Source of the DNA: Platynereis dumerilii
Lineage: Eukaryota > Annelida > Polychaeta > Phyllodocida > Nereididae
Direction: 5' to 3'
Assembly (NCBI GenBank): GCA_026936325.1
Contig: JAPTHN010000012.1
Coordinates: 38,946,537-39,010,536 of the forward strand
Length of the DNA stretch: 64,000 nt
Below, piece by piece: positions 48,896 to 59,935 of the stretch. How positions within the stretch are numbered: position 1 is the stretch's first letter; each line of letters opens with the position of its first letter. The notes beneath the pieces were generated by a model. That model did no database searches. It was not told the DNA's origin and worked only from the letters and a program-made list of their open reading frames with translations. The position numbers and the translations under genes were made by a program.

Positions 48896-49700
48896 TGCCA
48901 TTATAAGGCATGAGATATTTAGAAGAAAAGGCCCATGACCAGTGTCAGCCACATACCATTAATTTCTAACAAATGGCCACTCAAGCTTCAATAATGTAGA
49001 CCAAGTGAATTGTAAACGACATGGTCCTTTTTTAACGACATGCAGAAGCCACATAAAAGGAAATTAATGACTTTGTATTTGTAACAACTTGTAGCTGCAA
49101 TGATGTCGACTGCAGATGTTTCTAAGAATGTCTATCACACCCCCTGATCACACCATCACATCAACATATTTTTTTTACTGCAACAGATTTTGTCACTCAA
49201 ACTGTGTATGTATGTATGTATGTATGTATGTGTTTTATTTTAAAGCAAAACTTTAAAAAATTGCTCAGAAAAGCAACAAAATGCTTGTTTGGCAAGGACA
49301 TTTCCATAAAGTTTTGTAATATCAAACTATCAAGAAATGTTTGTGATTTCATTGGATTGGATGTGGCTGGTCTGTGGACCAGTTTTAGATGAAGAGAGCT
49401 GATTTGAACCCATTGAAAGATGTAGATATTTGTGGCAGTCAAAACCCCTTTTAGATCTTGACAGGGTGAAGTGAACACAAGTCTACACAGTGAAACGATT
49501 TGCAAAACAGGTTGTGCAGTCGTTTGTTTCTTAACGATGCTCTATTGCACCCTTGTGTGCATTCCAAGTACTTTCCAGATGCAAAGGTTGCATCATTATG
49601 CAGAATACATTGTAAAGTTCTCCAGAGATGTATTACTTGACTTAAATACTGGTGGCGGAAAGTGACCTCATTGGCTTGATAATCACTTTGTGGTTGAATT
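48895..49700 (-). repeat. Inverted segment of the long unit (blocks 1 and 13)
   Basis: Read on the minus strand, 49010-48900 matches the CACTTGGTGTACATTATT ... TGACACTGGTCAT part of unit A (280-380) and unit E (63373 onward). The stretch 49680-49540 matches block 13 of B and C. The two pieces keep their relative order, so one contiguous piece of unit was inverted or inserted backwards. The part between (49030-49530) has diverged beyond recognition by eye. A (TATG)n run is at 49204-49232. Confidence 0.8.
49451..49699 (-). pseudogene. Coding-like relic of unknown family (inverted unit-D copy)
   Basis: An 82-codon open frame without an ATG start contains NEVTFRHQYLSQVIHLWR, CILHNDATFASGKYLECTQG and then CNRASLRNKRLHNLFCKSFH. 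The first two parts match the frame at 10163-10405. The last part is not seen in B or C, which stop after ECTPG. A possible acceptor (ATGGTTACAG) lies about 65 bases upstream on the minus strand. It could be a decayed exon or the better preserved form of the block. I do not recognise it. Confidence 0.35.
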
Positions 49701-50179
49701 CAGTTGTCACTCTGGTGAAATAACCTGCTTTATTTGTAAGGTCTCCTTAGTTCTCACTGTAACCATAAAAAAAACTAAATACTTTTGGCAGTATGACCGC
49801 ATTTTTATTGGAAAGGGAGGTTTGCTTGATCTTGTAGTGTGGAAAAATATTTTAATTTTGAAGTGCATCCTGTCATGACTCATGACTAGTGACAACAGCA
49901 CTTTCACATTGGTTCTAAATTTGAGAGATCGAGGCTAAAGGGTACCATAACATTAAACTGAAAATTTGGATTCATAGATATCTAGGCCTACGTCTTTATA
50001 AATTTTGGCGTCAAAATTTTCACAACCAATGAACTCAGGCTTGTAGAATCAACCAGTTTGTAAAAAGTGACTCCTGCTCCATCACATGTCAGATATATTC
50101 ATAAGTCCAAATGACTGACAGGGGAAAGGAGCTGTTGGGTAATATCCGGTAGAACAATTCCACATCAGTTGTCACTTGC

Positions 50180-50272
50180 CGACCTGTCTACCAAACTCTT
50201 GAGCAAACCCTTGTGACAAACCCATGTGCCAACCTTGTGCTAGCCTTTTGTGCCAACTCTTGCGACCAATCT
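50180..50272 (+). repeat. Short tandem repeat, about 15-bp unit
   Basis: Roughly six drifting copies of words like ACCCTTGTGACAA, ACCCATGTGCCAA, ACCTTGTGCTAG. No coding sense. Confidence 0.6.
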
Positions 50273-51129
50273 TAATACCGCCATGAATGAGTCACTTATC
50301 CAATTTCCGGTGGTGGTCATATGTAACCTTCAATACAGGAAATTAGGTTGCGCAGAAAGGAAAGATCAACATTTCCTGGATGTGTTTCCAGATTAAGAGC
50401 TATTGATTAACTGCTGTCAAATGTCACTGCGTATGTCAGCAAGAAAATACTTCCATGCAAATTGTAAACTATCTATAAAGAATCATGTACGTTTCAATAT
50501 ATACATAGACAACACAGCATACTATGCATATACATCTGCATTGTTTTCGTGTGAACAAATGGAAGGTGCTGCCAAACTTTCAGCCAAAGGTGGCCCTGCA
50601 TAACAGGGCTAACAAATAATGTTTACCGTCCCTGAGGGTGGATGAAAAAATACAACCTGGCAGTCCAGTCTTAAAGAAACTCTTACATTACCTTTCAGCA
50701 AAACATGATTGAAGAGCAATACTCACCTGTAAAAAAAAAAAAAGAATACAATCATATCATTTTGTCAGAGGTTTAATTAATTAGCAGATCAAATTGCAGG
50801 TAATTTGAAAGTTAGTGGAATTTCAATTAACATTCTATTTTTAGTTTTGTGATGCTATTAATATAATATTTAACCATTGCTTTTGTTTGTTACCATGATT
50901 TCTGGATGTTTGATTGTGTATATATCATGCTCACCCTCGCTACTCCATTCACTATAAGATGTATGTGTATAAAACACTGAAGTAACAAGGGAGGACTTTT
51001 TTTCAAAACTAATTATTGTATAGATATGGCATGTTGCTGTAAAAGTGGACTTTTATATGCAACTATCCTTGGCAATGAATATATATCTGGGAAATTTTCA
51101 ATATTACATAAAAAGTATAACAATTATTG

Positions 51130-51318
51130 TAATTGGAATGTTCAGACTAACTTCAAAATGTACTTTTGCAAAAGCATTGTATGTCTGGAATGATGTCTAT
51201 TGTATGTAAATTTGCTAATGATGGATCAACTGTTTTGATTATTCTGTTATTGTAAATTTGTTTTGACTGGCCAGCTTGATAAGCTTTTGCTTCCCTGGCT
51301 AATAAAGATACATACATA
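51130..51318 (+). mobile_element. Possible LINE 3' end fragment
   Basis: The sequence ends GCTTCCCTGGCTAATAAAG followed by an ATACAT repeat. This looks like the terminal part of a CR1/RTE-type LINE with its own simple tail. No coding part is present, and there is no second copy here to confirm the limits. Confidence 0.4.
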
Positions 51319-51715
51319 TTAAACTTATTAGTGATGGATGTCACCACACACACGCACCCCCTTGCTGTGATGGAGAAATTCCTTTGCTAGGTCACCCATA
51401 CAGATACAGATGATTGTTTCCTTTCGTAACCGTGCGTTGCTAATATGTTGCTTCGAATTTGAGCTAATTTGATGCACATTAATTTTGTAAAAATTTCTAT
51501 TCGATTGAATTAGCTATTTTACAAAATTTGTCTCTTTTTGTTAAATTAGCTTCAAAATACCATTAAGTTTATTGACAATAATTGTTTCCTAAGCTTTCCT
51601 TTTGTAATTGATGCAGATGGTTTACTGCAGATCTGAACCAATTTGACTCACTTCAGGCTGCACTTTAATTTAACGAAATGATATTTTAATTGAATTATGC
51701 TGTAACATATTTTAC

Positions 51716-51915
51716 TATGACGTTGAATGGGGTGAAATTGGGAAGCAATTTTAACCCACTTTATGGAAGAAGTGTCAACTTTTCTCACTTTCACAGGTTT
51801 CTCTAGCAAATTTTCCATCTCTGACAGTGAGGAAAGTTGGCATTTCTGCCGTTAAGTGGGTAAAAACAGCATGCCAACTTTCCCCAGATTTCCAACCTCA
51901 CCTCGTTTTACGGTA
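51716..51915. mobile_element. Palindromic MITE-like element, about 200 bp
   Basis: GAATGGGGTGAAATTGGGAA at left pairs imperfectly with the inverse of the right end, and inner words pair better (CCCACTTTATGGAAGAA with the inverse of CTGCCGTTAAGTGGG; AACTTTTCTCACT with AGTGAGGAAAGTT). Non-coding. Confidence 0.6.
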
Positions 51916-53100
51916 TATCACATAACAAGAATGCATGACAGTTATGCCTAATCACTCTTCCTATTTGGAAATGATGCTATTATCTCAATAATCTCATCAT
52001 AACTAACTCCCGCCAAAGAGATTACCTTACAAATGACAACGTCCCCAGGGGGAGTCAGGTTGCCGGGCTGATCTTTGGAATTAGGACCCGACATCAGAGG
52101 TTAAAATGGCTGTCATTTTTTAGGGTTTCCGTGGAAACATGTGATGTCTCAAATTACCACAGTAGCACTGAGTCATTGTCAACTTCATCAATATAGAATG
52201 TTTAGTTAGAAGAATGGCCTCTCGATTGCTCAAATTGATGATACATTTGACATGCTTCTGTACAGTCATGCTTGAAAGTTTCTGAACCCCTGATACTTCT
52301 TGCCTTATTTGTGCACAACTCTCTAACAAACCAGGAATAGAAATTTGGTTGATAATGAAACTGAGCACCATCTTTTATGTGCAAACGACTATTCATAACA
52401 AATAATGACATGTATAAATTATTTTATTTTGAAAGTTTCCAAAACTGAGTGTTCAAAAGTTTCTGAACCCTGGTGATACATATATACTATCAAAAACTTT
52501 TTTTTTTGCTTAGTAAAGCAGTTGCTAGAATTTTTAATACCAAAATGTGATGCCGACAATCATTGCCATAATTTTTTAACTTGGTTCTATTCAATTTTTT
52601 GTTACAATTCTAATAGAATAATTTCACGGAAGCAATGTATTGTCGACCGAATAAACACCGAACATTACAGAATATTATCATACCAGGAATGGCTAGTTTT
52701 TGAGAAATAATGCAGCTCGTATAGGCTTCATCCTAAGTACATTATTGTTTTTCTTTCTTTTTCCATTTTGATCAATGCTACCATTATTGATGATTAACTG
52801 ATTTATAACAATGATGTTATTGTCAAAAATATCATATTTTGAAAATGTACATTCTGATAATTATGCCTAACTTATCTAGCCATAGGCAGATGTGCACAGA
52901 CTATTTGTGTACCACATAAAAGGCTATCAATGCACAACAAAGCTCATCAGATGACAAAAGAACATTGTTGCTAATGTATCATACAATGTCCATGTATGTC
53001 GTACACTATGTAACGGATTAAATGTAATTGTGTTTCTATGAAAGCCCTTTCCAGGGCCATTATGATTTTGCTCATTAGAGAAAAAATTTTGATGTGAAGT

Positions 53101-53393
53101 TTGTTTGTTTGTTTGTGTTTTACGCCTCTGCAGCACCTTAGTGGGCTATATCAAGGCAGACGATCGCCGTATGATGATGAGATGAGAAGATTGTGAGTCT
53201 GGAACATACTCTATTAATTCAGGGGTGCCCAGGGTCTTTCAGTTGCCCCAGCATAGAATACTGGATACAACCCGCCTCCATTTAATGTCCCATGGGCTCG
53301 GACTAAAGTGAGTTCCCGGGGTGAGATTTGAACCCACGCCCTCAAAGCCAGTGGTCAAGCAGTCTTGACCATTAGGCCAAGGGGGAACTCTTC
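53101..53393 (-). mobile_element. tRNA-derived SINE with (CAAA)n tail, second copy
   Basis: Nearly identical to 8820-9116 over its full length. A target duplication GATGTGAAGT lies at 53091-53100 and 53394-53403. It has the same A box, B box and acceptor-like pairing at the head. The high identity of two copies in unrelated sites points to recent activity of this family. Confidence 0.93.
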
Positions 53394-53623
53394 GATGTGA
53401 AGTACAAACAAAATTAAAAATTATTTATGAATATTTAGTCACCCCCTCAGGCCATAGTGAGGTGTATCATAAGTATGGACAAATTTGAAGAGCAAGCAAC
53501 ATACTTAGCAAGTTTATGGTTTATAAATGTAGGACTTCACATTTTTGGGAGAGCAGTCTAGCTTCTTGAGAGACATCTTTAAACAGTGTGGGAAATTACC
53601 ATCATGTGATGACAATTGCAATT

Positions 53624-53803
53624 CTATTTAAGTCCTGGCCCTGACAGGATTATTGAGTGTGTGGGGTTGATCAGTCGGGTATCAAAAGGAAGTCTGATCT
53701 CTGTGCCGCCATCTTCATCACACAGCAGCATGACAGTAATGGGACATATTCCTAATTTCTCTGGATCCTTCCGGTACTTTTCCTCCTTATGTAATGGATA
53801 AGC
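53624..53803 (-). CDS. Candidate host exon, 59 codons, unknown protein
   Basis: On the minus strand, TTAATTTTGGCAG (a good 3' splice site) is followed at 53803 by an open frame. It includes AYPLHKEEKYRKDPEKLGIC, PITVMLLCDEDGGTEIRLPF and DTRLINPTHSIILSGPGLK, then TAG at 53624-53626. Composition is that of a real soluble protein: balanced charge, K/E-rich start, an alternating hydrophobic strand (ITVMLL), then an acidic turn. This is unlike the chance frames around it. No matching donor was found, so it would be a terminal exon; no canonical AATAAA follows before the SINE at 53393. It lies in the part of unit D without counterpart in A-C. I cannot name the family. It could be a working last exon, a retained pseudo-exon or a fragment of an unrecognised element. 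Neighbouring exons were not found. Confidence 0.5.
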   Translation of the reverse strand, partial: AYPLHKEEKYRKDPEKLGICPITVMLLCDEDGGTEIRLPFDTRLINPTHSIILSGPGLK

Positions 53804-55006
53804 CTGCCAAAATTAATAGAGTTAGTTAAATCTGTGATACAACTTTATACCAAGTTTGGAAGTGATACAGCAGCAGTTTCTTTTAAATAGCCTGTCAAAG
53901 ATGATTTTGAGCACTGCTTAAGTCATGACTGGGCCACACACCATGCAACAATCAATCCTGTTCTGCTCTCTCATTGGCTGACACTTGTCACATGACTATG
54001 CTATCAGTGGCTGACACTTGCAATGTGACTTGTATGTTACTGCACACCATGAAAGGTTGAATTGGAGCTTAGAAGCCCAAATACTGTGTGTCTCAGTTCC
54101 TTGGCCTACGGTTTTATGTCACTTTACTGCCTTCTTAAAAATGGTACTGGGTTAGACCCTCTTTTTGCAAGAGTGTATTCACAGTTATGTTTTTTTATTA
54201 GTTGTCAAATTAGTTGCTCCTTGTCAGACGGGTTAAGAACTCATAAAAGGACTCATGATGTCATCATAAACTAACAACATCTCCATAATACAATGTGTGT
54301 CTCTCTCTAGAAGCAGACATATTGTTTTAAAAATTTCTTTGTTGTACAGCAGTATTTTCTTGTAAGGTGGTCATACTATATATTCAAAACCATAAACACA
54401 ATGTAACTAAGCTTTATAGTTCTTCATATATTTAAGTAAAAAGAGTGTTTGAAGTGATGCATTATGAAACACTAGAGGGAAACAAATAGGATTCATTGAA
54501 AGATGAAGCCACGCAGCTTAGCTTATGAGAAATAAACTCCAAGTGATTTTTGCTTCAAAAAGATAATGCGCTATAAGCTGCCATGAAAAATGATGCCTAC
54601 TATGAGGGCACATGAAAAGAAAAAGAGAAAGTTACATTAACACAACAGAATTTACAGAAATACTCTCTAAGGGGCCCTACACTATCAGACCACAGGTCAT
54701 AAAAGCAATATACGTATATCTGACTCCTTTCTTTCCACATTGGGCAATTAATCAATGCATTTAGTACCACACTCCCACAAGAGACCTCTTGATGACCACA
54801 TAAGGACAGTCTTATAATGCAGTGGCCATGGTGACGTTTTACGTGATAATCTGTCTTATTCATTATTTCTTTGATATACGATAATCACACAACTGATGAT
54901 ACCTTACAGGACAAAATTTAATATTGAGGCATACAATTTTGCAAAGGTTTGGATACGATATAATTGGTTCGTCATAACAATTTCTGTGTCACAGATATGG
55001 TAAATA
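53804..55006. other. Interval with no supported gene; dispersed duplicate
   Basis: The stretch 54389-54607 is repeated at about 59940-60180 in the same orientation (GTTTGAAGTGATGCATTATG and CTTCAAAAAGATAAT on both). A minus-strand frame at 54600-54863 (87 codons) and a plus-strand one at 54062-54274 show no motif or splice context and are not called. Confidence 0.5.
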
Positions 55007-55555
55007 CAGTACAACCCAAAATAAAGTACGATTACCCCAGCAGGAAGGAAGAATCAGCCACTACTTTACCATTTCGCAACTTTCGATTACCTCTGAATCC
55101 CTTCCTACTTTTACCTACTTGAAAGTACCTTTTAAAATTACATTAGAATCACATTTAAACTAGGGGAGACCGAGGCTGGTTGTCACAGGGGCAGGTTGTC
55201 ACACTGTGTAGAATTTAAACATGCTCTATTTCAATTAAAAGCAAGTAGGAGCACAGCCATTGTATATGAAAGTCAGTACAGGAGTACCTGAAATCTATCT
55301 GGTGCATATATACCTATGTCATTCGAAATCTTGATGTCATTTTGGACATTAAAAAAAATTCAGCACTCGGGGCAGGTTGTCACATTTTCGGGGCAGGCTG
55401 TCACACTTTCGGGGCAGGTTGTCACACTTTTGGTTAAGAGTTTGAATGCAGGAATTGAGTCTTTGTAAGCCAAGTCCTGAGTAAGACGAGTTATTTTGGA
55501 CACATGAGGAATCCTCTACTTGCCTAGTGCAGACCTTTACAATCATGTGACTCTG

Positions 55556-56281
55556 TAGGGGAGACCGGGGCTGGTTATCACAGGGGCAGGTTGTCACACT
55601 TTTGGAGCAGGTTGTCACACTTTTGGGGCAGGTTGTCACACTTTCGGGGGCAGGTTGTCACACTTTCGGGGCAGGTTGTCACACTTTCGGGGCAGGTTGT
55701 CACGCTCTAATCAAATTAAATTGTCATATCCTAAGTAGGCCTACATTCTACTGATAATTGATGATGTAAGCAGAAAAGGCATAGTGTCTAAATAGATCTA
55801 TTTTCAAAAGGAATTTGCAGAAAAATTCTGCAGTCTGCACTCACCCTCTTCCCTGTCAAAATGCATTTCTGTTGCCTTGATAAGTCAAAATTTGTAGCAC
55901 CCTTGTTCAGAGTCACATGATTGTTAAGGTCTGCACTGGGCAAGTAGGGGATTCCTGACATGTCCAAAATAACTTGTCTCATTCAGGATTTGACTTACAG
56001 AGTCTCACTTCCTGCATTCAAACTCTTAACCAAAAGTGTGACAACCTGCCCCAAAAGTGTGACAACCTGCCCCGAGTGCTGAATTAAAAAAAAAAGTCCA
56101 ATATGACATCAAGATTTCGAATGACATAGGTATATATTCACAAGATAGATTTGAATAACTCCTGTACTGACTTTCATATACAATGGCTGTGCCCTACTTG
56201 CTTTAAATAGAAATAGAGCATGTTTAAATTCTACACAGTGTGACAACCTGCCCCTGTGACAACCAGCCCCGGTTTCCCCTA
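55556..56281. mobile_element. Inner copy of the same TIR element, inverted, self-inserted
   Basis: This 726-bp copy begins TAGGGGAGACCGGGGCTGG and ends with its near-perfect inverse. Its left half (55556-55905) is the inverse of 56282-56512, and its right half (55907-56281) is the inverse of 55161-55555. Outer and inner copies are therefore the same element in opposite orientation. The insertion point in the outer copy, CATGTGACTCTG / CAAGGGTGC, corresponds to the inner copy's own uninterrupted site at 55895-55925. TA lies at both joints, which fits a TA target. Confidence 0.85.
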
Positions 56282-56512
56282 CAAGGGTGCTACACATTTA
56301 GACTTATCAAGGCAACAGAAATGCATCTTGGTAAGGAAGAGGATGAGTGCAGACTGCAGAATTTTTCTGCAAATTCATTTTGAAAATTTGAAATAGGTCT
56401 ATTTAGACGCTATGCCTTTTCAACTTACATCATGTGGGCCTACTAAGGGGATGACAATTTAATATCCACGAGAGTGTGACAACCTTCCCCCGAAAGTGTG
56501 ACATCCTATAAA

Positions 56513-57286
56513 ATAGATAAATAAATAAAGCTTTATTACATTGTAACCACACAGGTTAAATTGATACAATTATGTATATAGTATGATATAAATATAAATG
56601 ATATGTAATCGGACGGTAAAATATAAATATAAAATATACATATAAAAGTAAATTACGACTTATAATTATTTAAAAATGTTATGAGACTTAAAATATATAA
56701 GAGATAATAAAATCAGGAAATTAAAAGTTTGTTGATACAGGAAGGAATAAAACTGTCCTTTAGTCTGTTAGTGCGACAGATTGGTAGCTTAAAATCTTTT
56801 GATACTCTGGTTTGTCTATCAGCATTCATATATGGCACCAGCAATGAATGTAACTTATGATTTTCACACTGCATCTGTTCAAAAAGTTTCAAACACAATT
56901 TGGATCTCCGATCAGCTAAACTATTAAGTTTGCTGGACTGTAAGAGGATACCATATTCTTCCTTGTATTGCGGAGGGCAATAAATTATGCGTAATGCCCG
57001 TTTTTGGACTGACTCAAGTATTTCAGATTGGGATTTTGTCAAACGAGTGTGCCACACTTGGCAACAGTACTCCATAACAGGCCTGATCATGGCAATGTAA
57101 TATGTGAGCATATCTTTAGGAGACACCCCAGCTCTTTTCAATAACACCAGGGAATACAAACGTTTAGCTGCTTTTTTATAAATGTTGTTAACATGCTCTT
57201 CCCAGGACTGATCATCGGAAATATGTAATCCCAGCAGTTTGGTACTGCTCACACGTTCGATAACTGTGTTGTTCATGCGCAGAGGG
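56513..57286 (-). mobile_element. 5'-truncated LINE, reverse transcriptase C-terminal end
   Basis: A minus-strand frame from about 57286 to its stop at 56713 encodes about 190 residues. It includes STKLLGLHISDDQSWEEHV, LLKRAGVSPKDMLTYY, EYCCQVWHTRLTKSQSEILE and QKRALRIIY, the region after the catalytic core of CR1/jockey-type reverse transcriptases. A 200-bp 3' region follows, with an (ATTT)n tail at 56513-56530. The frame extends a further 35 codons at its 5' end by reading the flanking minisatellite, which is not part of the LINE. It sits inside the array of the outer 55161-57776 element, so it is younger than that element. Confidence 0.9.
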
Positions 57287-58011
57287 GGTATGCCCCGAAA
57301 GTTTGACAACCTGCCCCGAAAGTGTGACAACCTGCCCCAAAAGTGTGACAACCTGCCCCAAAAGTGTGACAACCTGCCCCGAAAGTGTGACAAACTGCCC
57401 CGTGATTTTGTGACAACCTGCCCAAGTGCTTCTTATGGCAACAATGGCTGATTACATTTCTTCAGTTTTTACATTTTGATACCATGAACAGATAAAAGCA
57501 AAACAAAATTGTTCAATCTGTCCAGTAGTATCACTTTAGTACGAAGAATAAAATGACATTCAATTTGAAGGTGAAATTTTACTTTTGGCAGTAAAAAAAT
57601 TGAAACACTCATTGTGCTTTGCAGGCGTCCTTCTTGGTGTTAGAATTTTGTGAAGAGACCCCTGGTGATAATTTCTAAAATAAAAAATGACTGGTCGGAC
57701 AATACTTCCCCCCAGTTTTTCACAGTAAAAAGTGTGACAACCTGCCCCTGTGACAACCAGCCCCGAGTCCCTTGTACCAATTTGAACTCAATCACCCCAA
57801 TTGCGTTGGATTTACTTGATATTTTGCACCTCTGCTAATTGCAGTTACATTGGTAGCTGTCTAAACAGAGTTCCGAATGGAGGCTAATGTTGTCGTAAGC
57901 AGACAAAGGAGTCGTAAGGAGATTTGGGGTGGAGTGGAGAAAATAGGGCAAAATAGGTAAACAGAGGACTTCTGACAGAAAATTGTCTTACTTTATTTTG
58001 GGTTGTACTGT

Positions 58012-59935
58012 ATGGCTGTCCAATGTTTTTGGCTATAATCGTTCCGCAATTTCTTCCTCATAAATTCTTTAGTTTATTTTCTCCAGCCATTTTAAGGCAC
58101 ACAATGAATATTCCTTCTTGTTGCCCCAGTTTAATCAGCCAACCAGAGCAAATGATAGTAATGTGTGTGTCGACCAATCAAGGAGGCTGTTAAAGTGGAT
58201 AATGTCAAATTGAGCATGAAAACATGTTGCTACTGAAGCCATTGATTCTCAACATGTAAGTCACTTTCCCTGACTTTCCTAAACAACCATGTACAGGTGC
58301 GAATATGTTGCAAATTATCCATCCATCCTTCCTTCACTTTTTTGCTTGTTATTCATCTGACATAGCGACCTCTTCCATATCTGTAGCATTGCAGTAATTA
58401 AGAGGGGATGGGACATTGCTCTTTATGGGGACTAAGATATTGCTTCAGTTTTTCATCTTGTCACAAGGCTATCCGCAGTGTATGACTTTTATAATTTACT
58501 TGTACAGTTTCATTCTTTCTCTCGTTGTAACTCCAGTTGCCAATATATATTGTTGTTTGTCAAAAGAGTAACATTAATATTGCTCAGCACTGTGTGTCTC
58601 TACAAATGTAATTCGTCAGTTGTTTGGTTCAAATATTACATGTAATGTTTATTTTTGTTTCCATCCATTTCTCCTGCCTTTTTGTGTAAAATTTTTGACA
58701 CAGGAAAGGGAGTCTGTCTGTCTATCTGTTCTCCCTATAGATTACTATACATTTCACAGATTAGGCCAATGTCCATTTGTCAATCCTACGAGACATCCCT
58801 CCTATCCATATTTTCTCTCACAAAAGATAACAATAACATTATTTTTTGCACAGAAAACTGACAGGACACTTGGTCATCCTTTAGGCATCTAAGTGTAAAG
58901 CCAAGGACTGACTATTCTTCTCTGATAGATGACATTGGACTGTACTTTGCCGCAAGGATATCTGAGAAAGAAATCATGCATTACCAATGGAGCTAGTTGC
59001 TACAATAATTTAGGAGCAATTGTTGTGAAGGCAGAAGTTTAAGCGCTATCCGGCTGTAACCTAACTTACTTGCCAATAATTACTGTCAGCCAAGATAGAC
59101 AAGATGACAAAAAATTAAAACTGAGAATCTACCTTCAGACGTATTCAAGAAAGACAGGACTTTTCACTTTGTATCCTTACTGTTGCAGTGGGGAAAACAA
59201 ACCAAAAGAGAAGAAGATAAAAAGTGCCATAAGGAAAAAATAATGAAAAAATTCAGAACGAAAAAATGAGAAGAGCATAGAGACCACCAAGGAAATAAAA
59301 AGAAGGAAAAAATGGCTATAGGAAGTGGTGCAGGTGGCAACCTCTGGAATGATTGTCACCAGAGGGCATACCAGGTGACATGTGACAGGCATGGGCCAAT
59401 GGGAAGGCAGCGTTTGATTGTGCCGCATAAATCATTTATACCCCGTTTAACCTTGTAACCGAACAATCAATCCATCCCTCTTCTGTTTTGTATCCCATAA
59501 AATAGACTCCTCAGTTCATTTGGTTTAATATGCCAGGCATCAGGGGACTTCATGATGACTAATAGCAAAAGAAAAGATCATTGCTCACATCAGTACAATC
59601 AAGCTACTACCTGATCTCATTTCTGTGATGTATCCTATATAATAGAATCCTCTAGTCGGGTAGTTTCATATGTGAGGCATCTCGGAAATTCACAATGATC
59701 AATTGCAAAAGGATCATTGCTCACATTGTGATCAGTGTAAGTGAGTTTGTGTTTCATGTCCGATCAGCACCAGTGTGGGCTATTCAGAGGTAGCTGCTCA
59801 CAGTGCACATACATTTATCTATATTTTCCTAGATGTATTCATTCTACCCATCTGGAGAGAAAATAAACTAATTTCTTTAGAACAAAACATGTTTAGTTTT
59901 CCCATTACATATCCAGTACTGTATAGCAGAAAACA
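58012..59935. other. Interval in unit D with no supported gene
   Basis: No match to A-C. At about 59470-59740 a roughly 155-bp segment is tandemly repeated (CCCATAAAATAGACTCCTC... and CCTATATAATAGAATCCTC...). A short plus-strand frame at about 59312-59455 (MAIGSGAGGNLWNDCHQRAY and onward, ending in TAA) has somewhat protein-like composition but no motif or splice context. Other frames here overlap each other and look accidental. Confidence 0.45.

Larger units (their letters stand above)
50273..53090. other. Interval in unit D with no supported gene
   Basis: This part has no match to A-C. It includes a LINE-like 3' end (about 51130-51318), a small palindromic element (51716-51915) and a 185-bp spaced direct repeat around AAAGTTTCTGAACCC (near 52268 and 52454). 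A plus-strand frame open from about 51972 to 52200 has no recognisable motif. A possible minus-strand mini-exon near 50693-50727 sits between TTTTTACAG and GTAATG but is too short to support. Confidence 0.45.
55161..57776. mobile_element. TIR element with GGGGCAGGTTGTCACACTTT arrays (outer copy)
   Basis: The left end GGGGAGACCGAGGCTGG at 55163 and the inverse of GGGACTCGGGGCTGG at the right (about 57773) are followed inward on both sides by GTTGTCACAGGGGCAGGTTG. TA precedes the left end and follows the right end. Its two halves (55161-55555 and 56282-57776) are separated by a second, inverted copy of the same element. The right half holds an array of the motif CACTTTCGGGGCAGGTTGTC (as its complement) at 57285-57425, interrupted by a LINE fragment. 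No transposase frame was found; the superfamily is unknown. Confidence 0.8.
55007..58010. mobile_element. Tc1/mariner-like MITE split by nested insertions
   Basis: The outer shell is the same family as 9736-10128. It has CAGTACAACCCAAAATAAAG ends in inverted orientation and TA on both sides (55005-55006, 58011-58012). The first 150 bp and the last 235 bp match the 393-bp copy. The 2.6 kb between them (55161-57776) is a younger insertion. The 9736 copy provides the intact empty site near 9880-9900. Confidence 0.9.

Noticed and set aside
50693-50727. Mini-exon between TTTTTACAG and GTAATG on the minus strand
   Set aside because: Only 35 bases with splice-like ends; A+T-rich DNA gives such matches often and no partner exon was found.
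55349-55639. 96-codon minus-strand frame with repeating TTCPKSV-like residues
   Set aside because: Translation of the GGGGCAGGTTGTCACACTTT array of the nested TIR element.
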